From the NCBI RefSeq assembly GCF_036346105.1, contig NZ_CP107811.1, positions 992,001-1,056,000 of the forward strand: a DNA stretch of 64,000 bases, given 5' to 3'. The DNA comes from Streptomyces sp. NBC_00539 (GTDB lineage Bacteria > Actinomycetota > Actinomycetes > Streptomycetales > Streptomycetaceae). Positions 10,901-20,501 of the stretch are shown one piece after another. How positions within the stretch are numbered: position 1 is the first letter of the stretch; every line of letters begins with the position of its first letter. The position numbers and the translations under genes were made by a program. The notes below the pieces were generated by a model. It made no database searches. It was not told the DNA's origin and saw nothing but the letters and a program-made list of their open reading frames with translations.

Positions 10901-11338
10901 CTGCTGCCGGACCACATGGTCCCGGCGTTCGTCGTCCTGCTCGACCGGCTGCCGCTCACACCCAACGGGAAGATCGACAAGCGTGCCCTGCCCGCCCCGC
11001 AGGCGGTGTTGAAGGCCGGCGGCCGCACCCCGCGCACCCCGCTGGAACAGCAGGTGCACACGTACTTCACGGACGTGCTGAACACCTCGGCCCCGCTCTC
11101 GATCGACGACAGCTTCTTCGACCACGGCGGCCACTCGCTGCTCGCCGCCCGCCTCACCAACCGCATCTCCACCACCCTCGGCGTCACCCTCAGCCTCCGC
11201 GACGTCTTCCAGCACCCCACCCCCGCCACCCTCGCCCAGCGCATCGAGACCCTGCGGCAGTCGGCGCCCCGGGCACCCGGGCGGGCCAGGCCGGCGCTGC
11301 GCCGCCGCACCACCGACCAGGAACGGAGTTCCTCATGA
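4946..11338 (+). CDS. NRPS, C-A-T-C-A-T (2130 aa)
   Basis: Bimodular nonribosomal peptide synthetase. The order is condensation (residues about 15-440, HHLAIDG), adenylation (about 475-960, TSGSTGKPKG, ending NGKIDK), carrier (about 980-1050, GGHSLL), condensation (about 1070-1495, HHIATDG), adenylation (about 1515-2010), carrier (about 2030-2095). The first C domain opens LPLSAAQRDIWMAHGL, like the EntF-type N-terminal C domain, so it may accept an acyl or aminoacyl unit from another protein. The two A domains are almost identical over 1.35 kb. Aligned by eye to GrsA, both give pocket residues D-A-L-Q-Y-G-G-G-F-K, resembling valine-like codes but not assignable. The start ATG has GAGGAG upstream; the stop overlaps the next gene by ATGA. 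Confidence 0.95.
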   Translation: MSPNASPQGTAHRPAAVRLPLSAAQRDIWMAHGLDPSGCRYNIGEYREILGALDPGLFARCWYRLAREADVLRIRGTGSDEDGGLWQELWTEPGERELQVLDLSGEDDPAAAARAWMRTELARPFDLAAGWLSRHVLIRAGTSVAGEERWFYFHAFHHLAIDGMGVALLDQRLVELYEQASAGEPWGPGPFGTLADVLAEDEAYRASPEGAQDRAHWAAHLADLPPTPRLAEGRTGRPAPGELPFVRRTVVLDPTRADRLKEVARAHRAPWTMLMITLVAAYVHRVGASPELALGLPVTGRRTELARRTPGMLSNVVPLRLRVDADATPAGLLASVVAETRQGLRHQRTRYEDVCRDLGLAETEQRITAPLVNIMAFTPGMRFCGFPTTQHNLSNGPVEDLAVGVYDLGPEGGLRVDFDAAPEVCDIAAVASHQDRFVTFAEQVLDHFELPLSEIELMGEGERRQVLEEWTGIRREIGERTLTDRFEEQARLRPGARAVVFEGRELSYGELNEHANRLARHLTEAGLGRGDLAGILLDRGIDFAIALLAVTKTGAGYALLDPEFPDRRLTATARDASLALLVTDTTHQGRIAGVRPTVLLDAEHELIAGRDPADLGTELSADDVACVMFTSGSTGKPKGILSSHRNLVSTLTAQTYATFGPDETFLQCSPVSWDAFSLEFWGALLHGGTTVLQPGQRPEPALIAALTPQHAVTMLQLSSSLFNYLTDEHPDTFTTTRTVYTGGEPASPTHIHRLHHTHPHLTITNGYGPAESMGFTTTHTIEPSDEVRTTVSIGRPLTNKHAYVLDTHLKPTPPGTTGELYLTGDGLAHGYLAQPTTTAHRLIPNPYGPPGTRLYRTGDQAHWDTQGNLHYTGRTDTQIKIRGFRIEPTEIETVLTTHPHLTQATLVHDVHLTAYVVATPGSAPSPAALRGWLRERLPEHMVPAQFAVLDRLPLTPNGKIDKRALPAVDAPLSTSGRQPRTELEEIVRTLIGEVLGSPAPLSVDDGFFEHGGHSLLAARLTNRISTTLGVTLSLRDVFQHPTAATLARRIADCSGRPALTPLTRAASRPEFLPLSFAQQRLWLVAGLSGGGSAYNVPMAVRLEGELDVAALRAAFGDVVARHEPLRTRFATVDGTPCQLVASAAEAPWFEVRSVTAEALDGELLSAAGHCFDLATELPLRITLLQSGPSRYTLLVLLHHIATDGQSLRPLFADLSLAYAARLTGAAPDLAPLPVDYADYALWQRAALEGPPLEEQLGYWRTALEGLPEELGLIHDRPRPPLAGQRGGVVRLDFGAELHKRVRELARAERCTPFMVLQAALAATLTRLGAGTDIPLGTPVAGRSDEALSELVGFFVNTLVLRTDTSGNPAFRDLLGRVRTADLDAFAHQDAPFDLVLEAVNPARSLARHPLFQVCLALESGPAAGPELEGVRAGAAEPLATGAVKFDLEFLLQADEDAGLTGAVLYSSDLYEHGTVERIVAMLRRTLEQVLAAPEMPLSDIELMGEAERRQVLEEWTGIRREIGERTLTDRFEEQARLRPGARAVVFEGRELSYGELNEHANRLARHLTEAGLGRGDLAGILLDRGIDFAIALLAVTKTGAGYALLDPEFPDRRLTATARDASLALLVTDTTHQGRIAGVRPTVLLDAEHELIAGRDPADLGTELSADDVACVMFTSGSTGKPKGILSSHRNLVSTLTAQTYATFGPDETFLQCSPVSWDAFSLEFWGALLHGGTTVLQPGQRPEPALIAALTPQHAVTMLQLSSSLFNYLTDEHPDTFTTTRTVYTGGEPASPTHIHRLHHTHPHLTITNGYGPAESMGFTTTHTIEPSDEVRTTVSIGRPLTNKHAYVLDTHLKPTPPGTTGELYLTGDGLAHGYLAQPTTTAHRFIPNPYGPPGTRLYRTGDQAHWDTQGNLHYTGRTDTQIKIRGFRIEPTEIETVLTTHPHLTQATLSTHLDHHNTPQLSAYVVATDPGLAPQDVRLWLRTLLPDHMVPAFVVLLDRLPLTPNGKIDKRALPAPQAVLKAGGRTPRTPLEQQVHTYFTDVLNTSAPLSIDDSFFDHGGHSLLAARLTNRISTTLGVTLSLRDVFQHPTPATLAQRIETLRQSAPRAPGRARPALRRRTTDQERSSS
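6307..7663 (+). repeat. Near-identical A-domain repeat, copy 1
   Basis: About 1.35 kb covering the end of the C domain and nearly the whole first A domain. It recurs 3135 bp downstream with only three base differences seen by eye (one silent, Gly/Ala, and Leu/Phe). The part from about 6840 to 7663 is markedly G-poor and C-rich on the coding strand, unlike the flanking C domains. This looks like a recent duplication or gene conversion of an adenylation core. Confidence 0.92.
9442..10798 (+). repeat. Near-identical A-domain repeat, copy 2
   Basis: Second copy of the 1.35-kb segment in the next module. Identity stops abruptly at a CTG codon shortly after core motif A8. The two C-terminal A subdomains beyond it are then clearly different. 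The sharp edge is the signature of a recombination tract inside an adenylation domain. Confidence 0.92.
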
Positions 11339-12123
11339 GCCACGACCAGTACGACGCCACCCCCGCACCCGACGACGTGGTCTGGGACCTGCCGGGCGAG
11401 GGCCCCCAGCGCACCTCGCTGCTCGTCCTGCCCCACGCGGGCGGCAACGCCCACGCCTACGCCGAATGGCGCGCGCACCTCCCGGCGGACGTACGGCTGC
11501 TCATCGGCCAGTACCCGGGCCGCGGCGCCCGCTTCGCCGAGGACCTGCCCCGCGACATCAGCGACCTGGCCGGCCCCGTCGTCGCCGCCCTGCCCGCCGG
11601 GACCACCGACGACCTGGTGGTGCTCGGGCACAGCATGGGCTCGCTGGTGGCGTTCGAGGTCGTACGGGCCCTCCAGGCGTCCGGCCGTACCCCCCGGGCC
11701 CTCGTCGCCTCGGCCTGCCGGGCCCCCTACCTGGCCAACCCCTGCGCCGTGTACCCGGAGCGGCTCGACGACGACGAGCTGGTCGCCGCCATCAAGGAGC
11801 GCGGCGGCACCGACGACGGCATCCTCGACGAGCCGGAGCTGCGCGAGATCATCCTGCCGTCCATCCGCGCGGACTTCGCCATCGACGACGTCTACCGCTG
11901 CGCGGAGTCGGCCGCCCGGGTGGACTGCCCGGTGACGGTGATCGGCGGGGACGCCGACCCGGTCGCGCCGGCCGCCTCGCTCGGCCGCTGGGCGCAGATC
12001 ACCGACCACGCGTTCGCCTCGTACGTCCTGCCCGGCGGGCACTTCTACTTCCAGCAGCAGCTGCCGGACTTCTTCGCCGTACTGGCCCAGGTGGTCGGCG
12101 CGCCCGCCACCGCCGCCGCCTGA
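11335..12123 (+). CDS. Type II thioesterase
   Basis: External editing thioesterase of 262 aa, alpha/beta-hydrolase fold. It shows the GHSMGS nucleophile motif, an LPHAGGNAHAY oxyanion region near the N-terminus, and a C-terminal PGGHFYF with the catalytic His. The family removes misprimed or stalled acyl groups from NRPS carrier domains. It is translationally coupled to the upstream NRPS (ATGA overlap) with a GGAG site upstream. It probably services the whole NRPS line, which has many carriers that need charging in trans. Confidence 0.93.
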   Translation: MSHDQYDATPAPDDVVWDLPGEGPQRTSLLVLPHAGGNAHAYAEWRAHLPADVRLLIGQYPGRGARFAEDLPRDISDLAGPVVAALPAGTTDDLVVLGHSMGSLVAFEVVRALQASGRTPRALVASACRAPYLANPCAVYPERLDDDELVAAIKERGGTDDGILDEPELREIILPSIRADFAIDDVYRCAESAARVDCPVTVIGGDADPVAPAASLGRWAQITDHAFASYVLPGGHFYFQQQLPDFFAVLAQVVGAPATAAA

Positions 12124-12170
12124 CACCCGCCCCGCACTTCCCGACTCCGCGCCGTTCTAAGGAACTTCCC

Positions 12171-13211
12171 ATGACCACGTTCGCTGACGCACCCACCACG
12201 ACCGGCATCGACCCGGTCCGCGAGCCCGGCAAGCCCGTCGTCGTCCACACCCCGGCCGGCGCCGACCTCGCGTCGGCCGTGGCCTGGCTCACCGCCCACC
12301 GCGCCGACATCCAGACCGAGTTGCACCGCAGTGGCGCGGTACTCCTGCGGGGACTGCCGGTCGATGACGCGGCGTCCTTCGCCGCGGCCCGTGACGCGCT
12401 GATCGAGCGGCGCGCCGGCTACAAGGAGAAGGCCACCCCGCGCACCGACTTCGGCGAGGGCGTCTTCTCCTCCACCGACCTGCCGGCCGTGCAGCCGATC
12501 CGGCTGCACAACGAGAACAGCTACACCCTGGACTTCCCGGGCGTGCTCCTCTTCGGCTGCGTGACCGCCCCCGAGGAGGGCGGCGCGACCACCGTCGGCG
12601 ACATGCGCGAGGCCCTGCGCCTGCTGCCGCCGGAGCTGGTGGAGCGCTTCGCGCGGGCCGGCTGGCTGCTCGTGCGCAACTACTCGGAACTGGCCGGCCT
12701 GCCCTGGTACAAGACCTTCGCGACGCAGGACAAGGCCGTCGCCGAGGCGTACTGCGAGGAGAACACGGTCGGCTACGAGTGGGTCGACGAGGACGACTCG
12801 ATGATCACCCGCCAGCGTCGCTCCGCGATCGTCACGCACCCGGTGACGGGCGAGAAGACCTGGTTCAACCACTTCGCCTTCTGGAACAGCCGCACCCTGG
12901 ACCCGGACATCCGCGAGGTGCTCGTGGAGACGTACGGGGAGGACGGCCTGCCGTTCAACACCTACCTGGGGGACGGCTCCCGGCTGACCGACGCCGAGGT
13001 CGACGCGATCAACGCCGTCTACGACCGGGTCACCGTACGGGAGACCTGGCAGCAGGGCGACCTGATGATCGTGGACAACATCCTGTGCGCGCACGGCCGT
13101 GAGGCGTACAAGGGCGACCGGAAGATCCTCGTCGCGATGGGCGAGCCGGTCGCGCTGGCCGAGTGCTCCCCCGAGACCCAGCCGTCCACCACCGTTTTCG
13201 CCGGGGAGTGA
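12171..13211 (+). CDS. TauD/TfdA-family Fe(II)/2-oxoglutarate dioxygenase
   Basis: A 346-aa non-haem iron oxygenase of the TauD/AsnO/SyrP type. Metal-binding HxE is visible in [11 protein letters not shown], the distal His in [10 protein letters not shown], and the 2-oxoglutarate-binding Arg in [11 protein letters not shown]. In NRPS clusters such enzymes hydroxylate the beta-carbon of a free or carrier-bound amino acid (Asn, Asp, Arg). ATG 12171 has AAGGAA upstream. It lies between the thioesterase and the A-T didomain in one co-directional run, which suggests it modifies a building block, perhaps on the adjacent A-T protein. The substrate cannot be read from the sequence. Confidence 0.9.
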   Translation: MTTFADAPTTTGIDPVREPGKPVVVHTPAGADLASAVAWLTAHRADIQTELHRSGAVLLRGLPVDDAASFAAARDALIERRAGYKEKATPRTDFGEGVFSSTDLPAVQPIRLHNENSYTLDFPGVLLFGCVTAPEEGGATTVGDMREALRLLPPELVERFARAGWLLVRNYSELAGLPWYKTFATQDKAVAEAYCEENTVGYEWVDEDDSMITRQRRSAIVTHPVTGEKTWFNHFAFWNSRTLDPDIREVLVETYGEDGLPFNTYLGDGSRLTDAEVDAINAVYDRVTVRETWQQGDLMIVDNILCAHGREAYKGDRKILVAMGEPVALAECSPETQPSTTVFAGE

Positions 13212-13216
13212 CCACC

Positions 13217-15046
13217 ATGACCGCCGTACTTCCCGAGCGTCCCCGTACCGACGAGGGCGCGGACGCCCCCACCGACCTGCTGGCCCGCCTCGCGCTGGCG
13301 CCCGCCGCACGCACCGCCGTCGTGGCCGGGGACCGTGAGCTGACCTTCGCCGCACTGCGCGCGGAGGCGATGCGCATCGCGGGGCGGCTCGCCGCCCGCG
13401 GCATCGGGCCGGAGAGCGTGGTCGCGCTGTGCCTGCCCCGCGGTGCCTCGCTGGTGGCCGCCCTGATCGGCACCCTGACCGCGGGGGCCGCCTACCTGCC
13501 CGTCGACCCGAAGCTGCCCGCCGAGCGGCGCCGCTACCTGGTGGAGGACTCGGGCGCCGACCTGGTGGTCGTGGCCGGCGCCGGGGACGAACCGCCGGCA
13601 CCCGGCGTGGCGGCCGTCGCGGTGGCCGAACTGACCGCGCCCGACGGGGAGGAGGCCGCCTACGCCCCCGTGCCGGTGAGCGGCGACACCCTGGCGTACG
13701 TCATCTACACCTCCGGCTCCACGGGCCGGCCCAAGGGCGTCGAGATCGGCCGGGCGGCCGCCTCCGCGCTGCTGGCCGAGCTGGAGGGTGCGGGCATCGC
13801 CGTCACCGAGGGCGGCCGGGTCGGCTGGAACGCCTCGCCGTCGTTCGACGCCTCCGTGCAGCAGTGGGTCCGGCTGTGCCGGGGTGACACCCTGGTGATG
13901 ATCGACGACGAGACCCGCGCGGACCCGGCGCTGCTGGCCGCACTGGTCGACGAGCAGGCGCTGACCGATCTGGACATCACGCCCTCGCACGCCGACCCGC
14001 TGCTGGACCTGCTCACTGCCGACGGCGGTCCGCGCCCGCTGACGCTGCTGGTCGGCGGAGAGGCGATCGGCCCCGCACTGTGGCGGCGTCTGGGCGAGCG
14101 GTGCGCGCAGGGGGTGCTGCGTACCGTCAACCTGTACGGGCCCACCGAGTGCACCGTCGATTCCACGGCGGGCTGGGTGGACCCGGCCGACGCCCCGCAC
14201 ATCGGGAGCGGGCTGCCGGGCCTGCGGATGCGGGTGCTGGACGAGAAGCTGAACCCGGTGGCGGAGGGTGACAGCGGCGAGCTGTACCTGGCGGGCCCGC
14301 GCGTGGGCCGCGGCTACCGGCGCCGCCCGGGGCTCACGGCGGAGCGGTTCGTGGCGGACTCCGGGGAGGCGGCCGCGTACGGCGGCCGGATGTACCGCAC
14401 AGGTGACCTCGTACGGCTCCTGCCGGGCGGCCGGCTGGCCTGTCTGGGCCGGGCCGACGGGCAGGTCAAGCTCCGCGGTCACCGGATCGAACTCCCGGAG
14501 ATCGAAGCGGCGTTGACCGCGATGCCGGAGGTCGCCGAAGCGGCCGTGGTGCTGCGGGACGACGTCCACGGGGCGCCCGGTCTGGTCGCCTACCACCGCG
14601 GCTCCGTCAGCGGGTCCGCGCTGCGCGACCGGCTGTCCACCACGCTTCCGGCCTACATGGTCCCGGCGGCCTTCGTCGCCCTGGACCGCTTCCCCACCAC
14701 CACCAACGGCAAGCTGGACCGGTCCGCGCTGCCCGCCCCCGGCCCGGCCCCGGTGGGAGGGCCCGCCGCGGCGGCCGACGGGATGACGCGCTCGCAGGAG
14801 CTGATCGCCGGAGTGTGGGCGAGCGTCCTGGGCGCCCCGCACATCGGACCGGACGACAACTTCTTCAAGCTGGGCGGCCATTCCCTGCTCGCGATCAAGC
14901 TGGTGTCGCGGGTCCGGGCCGAACTGCGGGTGGCGCTCCCGGTGAAGGCCGTGTACGCCAACCCGCGGCTGCGGGACCTTGCCGCACACATCGACACCCT
15001 CGTGGGGGCGACCGCCGCGGCGGCCGCCGAGCGCCAGGACGGATGA
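13217..15046 (+). CDS. Stand-alone NRPS adenylation-carrier didomain
   Basis: A 609-aa A-T protein. The adenylation domain spans about residues 20-515: [12 protein letters not shown] (A3), NLYGPTE (A5), YRTGDLV (A7), and TTNGKLDR (A10) with the catalytic Lys. The carrier is at about residues 530-595 ([11 protein letters not shown]). By eye the GrsA-aligned pocket is D-A-Q-I-L-G-L-V-D-K, close to glutamine-type codes, low confidence. With no condensation domain it must pass its aminoacyl group to a C domain in another protein. It follows the dioxygenase by a few bases (alternative GTG at 13208 overlaps the previous stop), fitting on-carrier hydroxylation, and is followed after 4 bp by an NRPS starting with a C domain. 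Confidence 0.93.
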   Translation: MTAVLPERPRTDEGADAPTDLLARLALAPAARTAVVAGDRELTFAALRAEAMRIAGRLAARGIGPESVVALCLPRGASLVAALIGTLTAGAAYLPVDPKLPAERRRYLVEDSGADLVVVAGAGDEPPAPGVAAVAVAELTAPDGEEAAYAPVPVSGDTLAYVIYTSGSTGRPKGVEIGRAAASALLAELEGAGIAVTEGGRVGWNASPSFDASVQQWVRLCRGDTLVMIDDETRADPALLAALVDEQALTDLDITPSHADPLLDLLTADGGPRPLTLLVGGEAIGPALWRRLGERCAQGVLRTVNLYGPTECTVDSTAGWVDPADAPHIGSGLPGLRMRVLDEKLNPVAEGDSGELYLAGPRVGRGYRRRPGLTAERFVADSGEAAAYGGRMYRTGDLVRLLPGGRLACLGRADGQVKLRGHRIELPEIEAALTAMPEVAEAAVVLRDDVHGAPGLVAYHRGSVSGSALRDRLSTTLPAYMVPAAFVALDRFPTTTNGKLDRSALPAPGPAPVGGPAAAADGMTRSQELIAGVWASVLGAPHIGPDDNFFKLGGHSLLAIKLVSRVRAELRVALPVKAVYANPRLRDLAAHIDTLVGATAAAAAERQDG

Positions 15047-15050
15047 GGAC

Positions 15051-18000
15051 ATGACCGTGATCCCGTTGTCGTTCGCCCAGCGGCGGCTGTGGTTCCTGGG
15101 CCGGCTGCACGGCCCGTCCGCCGCCTACAACGCCCCCGTCGTCCTGCGCCTCGACGCGGAACCCGACGCCGTCGCCCTCGGGGCGGCCCTCGCCGACGTG
15201 GTGGAGCGTCACGAGGTGCTGCGCACCGTCCTGCCCGCGGGCGCGGACGCGGAGCCCTGCCAGCGGGTGCTGGACGCGGCCACCGTACCGGGGCTCGCGG
15301 CGGTACGGTGCGCGGCGGCCGAACGGGATACGGCCGTGGCCGCGTTCGTCCGCGAGACGATCGACATCACCGCCGAACCGCCGCTCCGGGCGCGGCTGTG
15401 CACCTCCGGTGACGGGAACCCGGTCCTGGCCCTGCTGATCCACCACGTGGCAACCGACGGGCTGTCCGTGCGTCCGCTGCTGCGCGACCTGGCCCGGGCG
15501 TACGAGGCCCGGCTCGCCGGGCGGGCACCGGGCTGGGAGCCGCTGCCCGTGCAGTACACGGACTACAGCCTCTGGCAGCACGAGCTGCTCGGGGACCCCG
15601 CCGACCCGGACAGCCTGGCCCGGGAGCAGCTGGACCACTGGCGGGCCGCCCTCGACGGCGCTCCGGCGGTGATCGACCTGCCCGCCGACCGGCCGCGGCC
15701 CGTCGAGCCGTCCGGCCGGGGCGCCCTGGTGCGCGGGCGGCTCGACGCGGCGGCGCACGGCGGGCTGCTCGCCCTGGCGCGCGGGCAGCGGGCGAGCCTG
15801 ACCATGGTGGCCCGGGCGGCACTGGCGGCCGCGCTGTCCGCCTGCGGAGCGGGTGAGGACGTGGTGATCGGCGCGCCCGTGGCGGGGCGCCCGGACGAGG
15901 ACCTGTACGACCTGGTCGGCTTCTTCGTCAACTCCCTCGCCCTGCGCACCGATCTGTCGGGGGATCCGAGCGTCGGGGAGCTGGTCGGGCGGGTCCGGGA
16001 CGCGGACCTGGCGGCGTTCGAGCACCAGGAGCTGCCCTTCGACCTGCTGGTGGAGCACCTGGCCCCCGAACGGGCGCTGGGGCACCACCCGTTCTTCCAG
16101 GTGATGCTGACCGTGGAGGCGGGCGGCGAGGCGTCCGCGGAGGTGGCGCTGGGCGGCGGTGTCGGCGCCCGGCTCACGGACGTCGGCCTGGACTCCGCGA
16201 AGTTCGACCTCACCTGGTACTGCGCCGAGCGGCACACGGCGGACGGGCGGCCGGACGGTCTCGACGTCTCGCTGCAGTACGCCTGCGACCTCTTCGACGG
16301 GGCCACGGCCCGGCTGCTGCTGGAGGTCTACGTACGGACCCTGGAGGTCTTCGCCGCCGACCCGCTGCACCGTCCGGGCGGGGCGGCCCTGCTGGGGGCC
16401 GAGGAGTCCGCGGCCCTGGCCCGGCGGCCCGCGCGGACGGCCGTCGTGTCCCGCCCGCAGAGCGGCGCTCCCGGGCCGGCGCGGCGGGACGTCCTGTCCC
16501 CCCGCGAGGAGATCCTGTGCGGGCTGTTCGCGGAGGTACTGGGCCGGGAGGAGCTGGCCGCCGACGCCAACTTCTTCCGCAACGGCGGGCATTCGCTGCT
16601 CGCGGGCAAACTGGTCAACCGGATCCGGGGCGCGCTCGGCCTGGAACTCGGCATCCGCGACCTGTTCCTCGCCCCCACCCCGTCCGCCCTGCACGGGCGC
16701 CTGGCCGAGCGGGGTGCGGTGGCCGCGGCCCGGCCCGCACTGACCCCCGCCGCGCACCGGCCGGAGCGGATCCCGCTGTCCGCCGCGCAGCGCGCGCTGT
16801 GGCTGGTCGGCCGGATCGAGGGCCCCTCGGCCACGTACAACGCCCCGCTGGTGCTGCGCCTGGACGGCGTGCCCGGGCGGCAGGCACTCTCGGCCGCGCT
16901 GGCCGACGTCGTGGAGCGGCACGAGGTGCTGCGCACCGTCTACGGGGCCGAAGGCGGGGAACCGTACCAGCGGGTCCTGGACACCCCGGCGGAGCTGCTG
17001 GAGAGCGTGGGGTGCACCCCGGACGACCTGGAGGAGCGGGTGGCCCGGTTCGGCCGGGAAACCTTCGACCTGGCGGTCCGGCCACCGCTGCGCGTACGGC
17101 TCTTCCTGCCGGGCGACGGCACCAGCGTGCTGGTCCTGCTCGTCCACCACATCGCCACCGACGGCTGGTCCCTGGCCCCCCTGCTGCGGGATCTGGGCGA
17201 AGCCTACGGGGCCCGGTGCGCGGGCCGGTCACCCGGGTGGCGCCCGCTGCCGGTGCAGTACGCCGACTACGCGCTCTGGCAGGCGGAGCTGCTGGCCGAC
17301 CCGGCCGCGCTGCTGGACCACTGGAAGACGGCCCTGGACGGGATGGCCGCCCGCACCCCGCTGCCGGCCGACCGGCCGCGCCCCGCCGAACCCTCGGGCC
17401 GTGGCGCCACCCTGACGGCCCGGCTCGACGCGCAGGCCCACCGCGGGCTGGCGGCGCTGGCCCGCACCCGGCGGGCCAGCCTGTTCATGGTGGCCCGCTC
17501 CGCCCTGGCCGCGGCCCTGTCCGCCACCGGCGCGGGCCCGGACGTGGCGATCGGCACACCCGTGGCCGGCCGCGCGGACCAGGACCTGCACGAGCTGGTC
17601 GGCTGCTTCGTCAACTCCCTGGTCCTGCGCGCCGATCTGTCGGGTAACCCGGCGGTCGGTGAACTGGTCGAGCGGGTCCGGGACGCGGACCTCGCGGCCT
17701 TCGACCACCAGGACCTGCCGTTCGGCCTGCTGGTGGAGCACCTGTCGGAGGAAGGCGGCCGCACCCTGGGCGAGCACCCCTTCTTCCAGGTGATGCTGAC
17801 CGTGCAGGAGTCGGCGCAGGACGCGGTGCGGCTGGGCCCGCTCACCGGGCGCGCCACCAGCACCGACCTCGGCGCCGCGAAGTTCGACCTCTCCTTCCAC
17901 TGCGCCGGACGCCGGTCGGCGGACGGCGGCCCGGACGGGCTCGACGTGTACGTCCAGTACGCGCAGGACCTGTTCGACGAGCCCACCGCGCGGTTGCTGC

Positions 18001-20267
18001 TGGAGGTGTTCGTGAGGGCGCTCGGCGCCTTCGCCGTCTCGGCTGACGCCCGGCTGGGCGAACTGGAGCTGCTCACGCAGGCGGAGCGGCAGTCGATCGC
18101 CGAGCGACGGGCCCGGCTCGCGGCCGCCCCGGCAGCCCCGGCCCCCGCGGCGGCGCACGGTACGGCGGCCCCCTCCCCGCGCGCGGAGATCTTGTGCGGC
18201 CTCTTCGCGGAGGTGCTCGGCCGGGACCGGGTCGGCCCGGAGGAGAACTTCTTCAAGGCCGGCGGGCACTCCCTGCTCGCCAGCAAGCTCGTGAACCGCA
18301 TCCGGTCCGTACTGGGCGTCGAGGCGGGGATCAGGGACCTGTTCCTGGCCCCGACGCCGGCCGCCCTGCACCGCCGCCTGGGGTCCGCGTCGGGGACCTC
18401 GCGGCCCGCGCCCGCTCCCGTACCGCCGGAGCGGCGCCCCGAGCGGATCCCGCTGTCGTACGCGCAGCGCCGGCTGTGGTTCACCGACCAGCTGGAAGGG
18501 CCCTCGCCCACCTACAACATCGCGCTGGTCCGGCGGCTGGACCGGCCGCTCGACCCGGCGGCGCTGGCCGGGGCGCTGGCCGACGTGGCCGCCCGGCACG
18601 AGGTGCTGCGCACCGTGTACGGGACCGGGGGCGGGGAGCCGTACCAGAAGGTGCTGGTGGGCGCCCGCCCGCAGTTGGAGCTGGGCCGCCCCGCGGACGT
18701 GCCGGCAGCGGTGGACGAGGCGGCCGCGTACGTCTTCGACCTGACCCGCGAACTCCCCTTCCGGGCCTGGCTCTTCCTGCCCGAGGGGGACGGCCCGCAG
18801 ACGCTGGTCCTGCTGCTGCACCACATCGCGGCGGACGGCTGGTCGACGGGGCCGTTGCTCGCGGACCTGGCCGCGGCCTACGAGGCGCGGCTGGCCGGGG
18901 GCGCGCCCCGCTGGGAACCGTTGCCGGTCCAGTACGCCGACTACGCGCTGTGGCAGCGCGAGCTGCCCACGGCGGGTGAGTTCGACTACTGGGAGCGGGC
19001 GCTGGCGGGGCTGGCGCCGCTGATCGACCTGCCCACGGAGCGGGAGCGGCCGGCCGAGCCTTCGGGCCGGGGTGCCGTCACCGGTTTCGCGGTGACCCCG
19101 GACACGCACCGGCGGCTGGTGCGGGTCGCGCACGCGCACGGCGCCACCCTGTTCATGGTGGTGCAGGCGGCGCTCGCCGCCGCGCTGACCCGGCTCGGCG
19201 CGGGGACCGACCTCGCGGTGGGCACGGCGGTCGCGGGGCGGTCCGACGAGGCGCTGTCGGGGCTGGTCGGCTTCTTCGTGAACACGCTGGTGCTGCGCAC
19301 CGACACCTCCGGGGACCCGGCCTTCGGCGAGCTGCTGGGCCGGGTGCGGGACGCGGACCTGGCCGCCTACGAACACCAGGACCTGCCCTTCGACCGGCTG
19401 GTGGAGCACCTCAACCCGCACCGGTCGGCCGCCCACGAGGCGCTGGTGCAGGTCATGCTCCAGGTCGGCCCGGCGGGCGCGGTCCCGTCCTGTGCAGCCG
19501 GTCCGCTGGCGGGCGAGGAACTCGGCTACCGGGCCGGATCGGCCAAGTCGGACCTCACCTTCGCCCTGACGGAGAACGCGGACGGCGGGATGTCCGGGGT
19601 GCTGGAGTACGCGACCGACCTGTACGGACCCTCGGGCGCCCGGCGCCTGACCGACCTCTTGGTGGCGGCGCTGGACCTGTTCGCGGCGGACCCGTCGCTG
19701 CGCGTCGGGGACCTCCCCGCGCCTGCCGACAGGCGGCCGGCCGAGCGGCCCCTGATCGGCGGCTACCGCATCGACCTGGGGTACATCGCCTCGGTGCTCG
19801 CGGAGCACCCGGCCGTGTCCCGGGCGCGGGCCGAGGCGGTGGACGGCCGGCTGGTCGCACACGCCGAGGGGACGGTCACCGAGGCGGAACTCCAGGCCTG
19901 GGCGGCGGAGCGGCTGCCGGAGTACGCGGTGCCTTCGGCGGTCCACCTCCCCGCGGCCGCGCCGCAGCCGCAGACCCCGGCGGACGAGGGCCTCACGACC
20001 GCCCTGCTGAGGCTGTTCGCGGAGGTCCTGGAGAACGGCCGCGTCACCCCGGACGCCAACTTCTTCAAGTCGGGCGGGCATTCGCTGCTCGCGGTCCGGC
20101 TGGTCAACCGGGTACGGGCGGAGCTGGGCCGGGAGCTCACCATCCGGGAGGTCTTCCGCCACCCGACCCCGGCGAAACTGGCGGCCCTGCTGGCGGCAGC
20201 CGCCCCGGCCGCCGCCCCCGCCCCGGCCCTGCGCCGCCGCACCCAGTCGGGGGCACGCGTCCGCTGA
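15051..20267 (+). CDS. NRPS without adenylation domains, C-T-C-T-C-(A remnant)-T
   Basis: A 1738-aa synthetase. Domains: C1 about 1-440 (HHVATDG), T1 about 482-550 (GGHSLL), C2 about 570-1003 (HHIATDG), T2 about 1042-1110, C3 about 1130-1556 (HHIAADG), then about 70 residues resembling only the C-terminal subdomain of an A domain ([19 protein letters not shown] to [13 protein letters not shown], no A10 Lys motif), and T3 about 1645-1715. No A3-A7 motifs occur anywhere, yet all three C domains keep the catalytic HHxxxDG. The carriers must therefore be loaded by adenylation domains on other proteins. Likely donors are the stand-alone A-T or the carrier-less A domain of the NRPS at 22654. A strong terminator-like hairpin follows the stop. 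Confidence 0.95.
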   Translation: MTVIPLSFAQRRLWFLGRLHGPSAAYNAPVVLRLDAEPDAVALGAALADVVERHEVLRTVLPAGADAEPCQRVLDAATVPGLAAVRCAAAERDTAVAAFVRETIDITAEPPLRARLCTSGDGNPVLALLIHHVATDGLSVRPLLRDLARAYEARLAGRAPGWEPLPVQYTDYSLWQHELLGDPADPDSLAREQLDHWRAALDGAPAVIDLPADRPRPVEPSGRGALVRGRLDAAAHGGLLALARGQRASLTMVARAALAAALSACGAGEDVVIGAPVAGRPDEDLYDLVGFFVNSLALRTDLSGDPSVGELVGRVRDADLAAFEHQELPFDLLVEHLAPERALGHHPFFQVMLTVEAGGEASAEVALGGGVGARLTDVGLDSAKFDLTWYCAERHTADGRPDGLDVSLQYACDLFDGATARLLLEVYVRTLEVFAADPLHRPGGAALLGAEESAALARRPARTAVVSRPQSGAPGPARRDVLSPREEILCGLFAEVLGREELAADANFFRNGGHSLLAGKLVNRIRGALGLELGIRDLFLAPTPSALHGRLAERGAVAAARPALTPAAHRPERIPLSAAQRALWLVGRIEGPSATYNAPLVLRLDGVPGRQALSAALADVVERHEVLRTVYGAEGGEPYQRVLDTPAELLESVGCTPDDLEERVARFGRETFDLAVRPPLRVRLFLPGDGTSVLVLLVHHIATDGWSLAPLLRDLGEAYGARCAGRSPGWRPLPVQYADYALWQAELLADPAALLDHWKTALDGMAARTPLPADRPRPAEPSGRGATLTARLDAQAHRGLAALARTRRASLFMVARSALAAALSATGAGPDVAIGTPVAGRADQDLHELVGCFVNSLVLRADLSGNPAVGELVERVRDADLAAFDHQDLPFGLLVEHLSEEGGRTLGEHPFFQVMLTVQESAQDAVRLGPLTGRATSTDLGAAKFDLSFHCAGRRSADGGPDGLDVYVQYAQDLFDEPTARLLLEVFVRALGAFAVSADARLGELELLTQAERQSIAERRARLAAAPAAPAPAAAHGTAAPSPRAEILCGLFAEVLGRDRVGPEENFFKAGGHSLLASKLVNRIRSVLGVEAGIRDLFLAPTPAALHRRLGSASGTSRPAPAPVPPERRPERIPLSYAQRRLWFTDQLEGPSPTYNIALVRRLDRPLDPAALAGALADVAARHEVLRTVYGTGGGEPYQKVLVGARPQLELGRPADVPAAVDEAAAYVFDLTRELPFRAWLFLPEGDGPQTLVLLLHHIAADGWSTGPLLADLAAAYEARLAGGAPRWEPLPVQYADYALWQRELPTAGEFDYWERALAGLAPLIDLPTERERPAEPSGRGAVTGFAVTPDTHRRLVRVAHAHGATLFMVVQAALAAALTRLGAGTDLAVGTAVAGRSDEALSGLVGFFVNTLVLRTDTSGDPAFGELLGRVRDADLAAYEHQDLPFDRLVEHLNPHRSAAHEALVQVMLQVGPAGAVPSCAAGPLAGEELGYRAGSAKSDLTFALTENADGGMSGVLEYATDLYGPSGARRLTDLLVAALDLFAADPSLRVGDLPAPADRRPAERPLIGGYRIDLGYIASVLAEHPAVSRARAEAVDGRLVAHAEGTVTEAELQAWAAERLPEYAVPSAVHLPAAAPQPQTPADEGLTTALLRLFAEVLENGRVTPDANFFKSGGHSLLAVRLVNRVRAELGRELTIREVFRHPTPAKLAALLAAAAPAAAPAPALRRRTQSGARVR

Positions 20268-20273
20268 GACGGT

Positions 20274-20310
20274 CCGCCGGGCCCGGCGCCCGTGGTGCCG
20301 GGCCCGGCGG
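20274..20310 (+). terminator. 14-bp GC hairpin after NRPS
   Basis: Perfect inverted repeat (20274-20287 with 20297-20310, 9-nt loop), 7 bp after the NRPS stop codon. There is no T-run, as is common for Streptomyces terminators. It probably ends the transcript that begins with the first NRPS gene. Confidence 0.75.
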
Positions 20311-20501
20311 CCGTCACGAACGTTCACACCGGCCGGAACACCCGCAAACAGTGCCGAATGTTCACGCGATGGAGGGAACCGGCACATCCAACACCTTCGC
20401 CGTACCCCGGGGCCCACTAGCGTGGCGCATGTACACACCACCGATGACCGGCCCCCGGCGCCCACCCGGGCGGGCATCGCGAGCTGCCCGAGGGACCCCG
20501 G

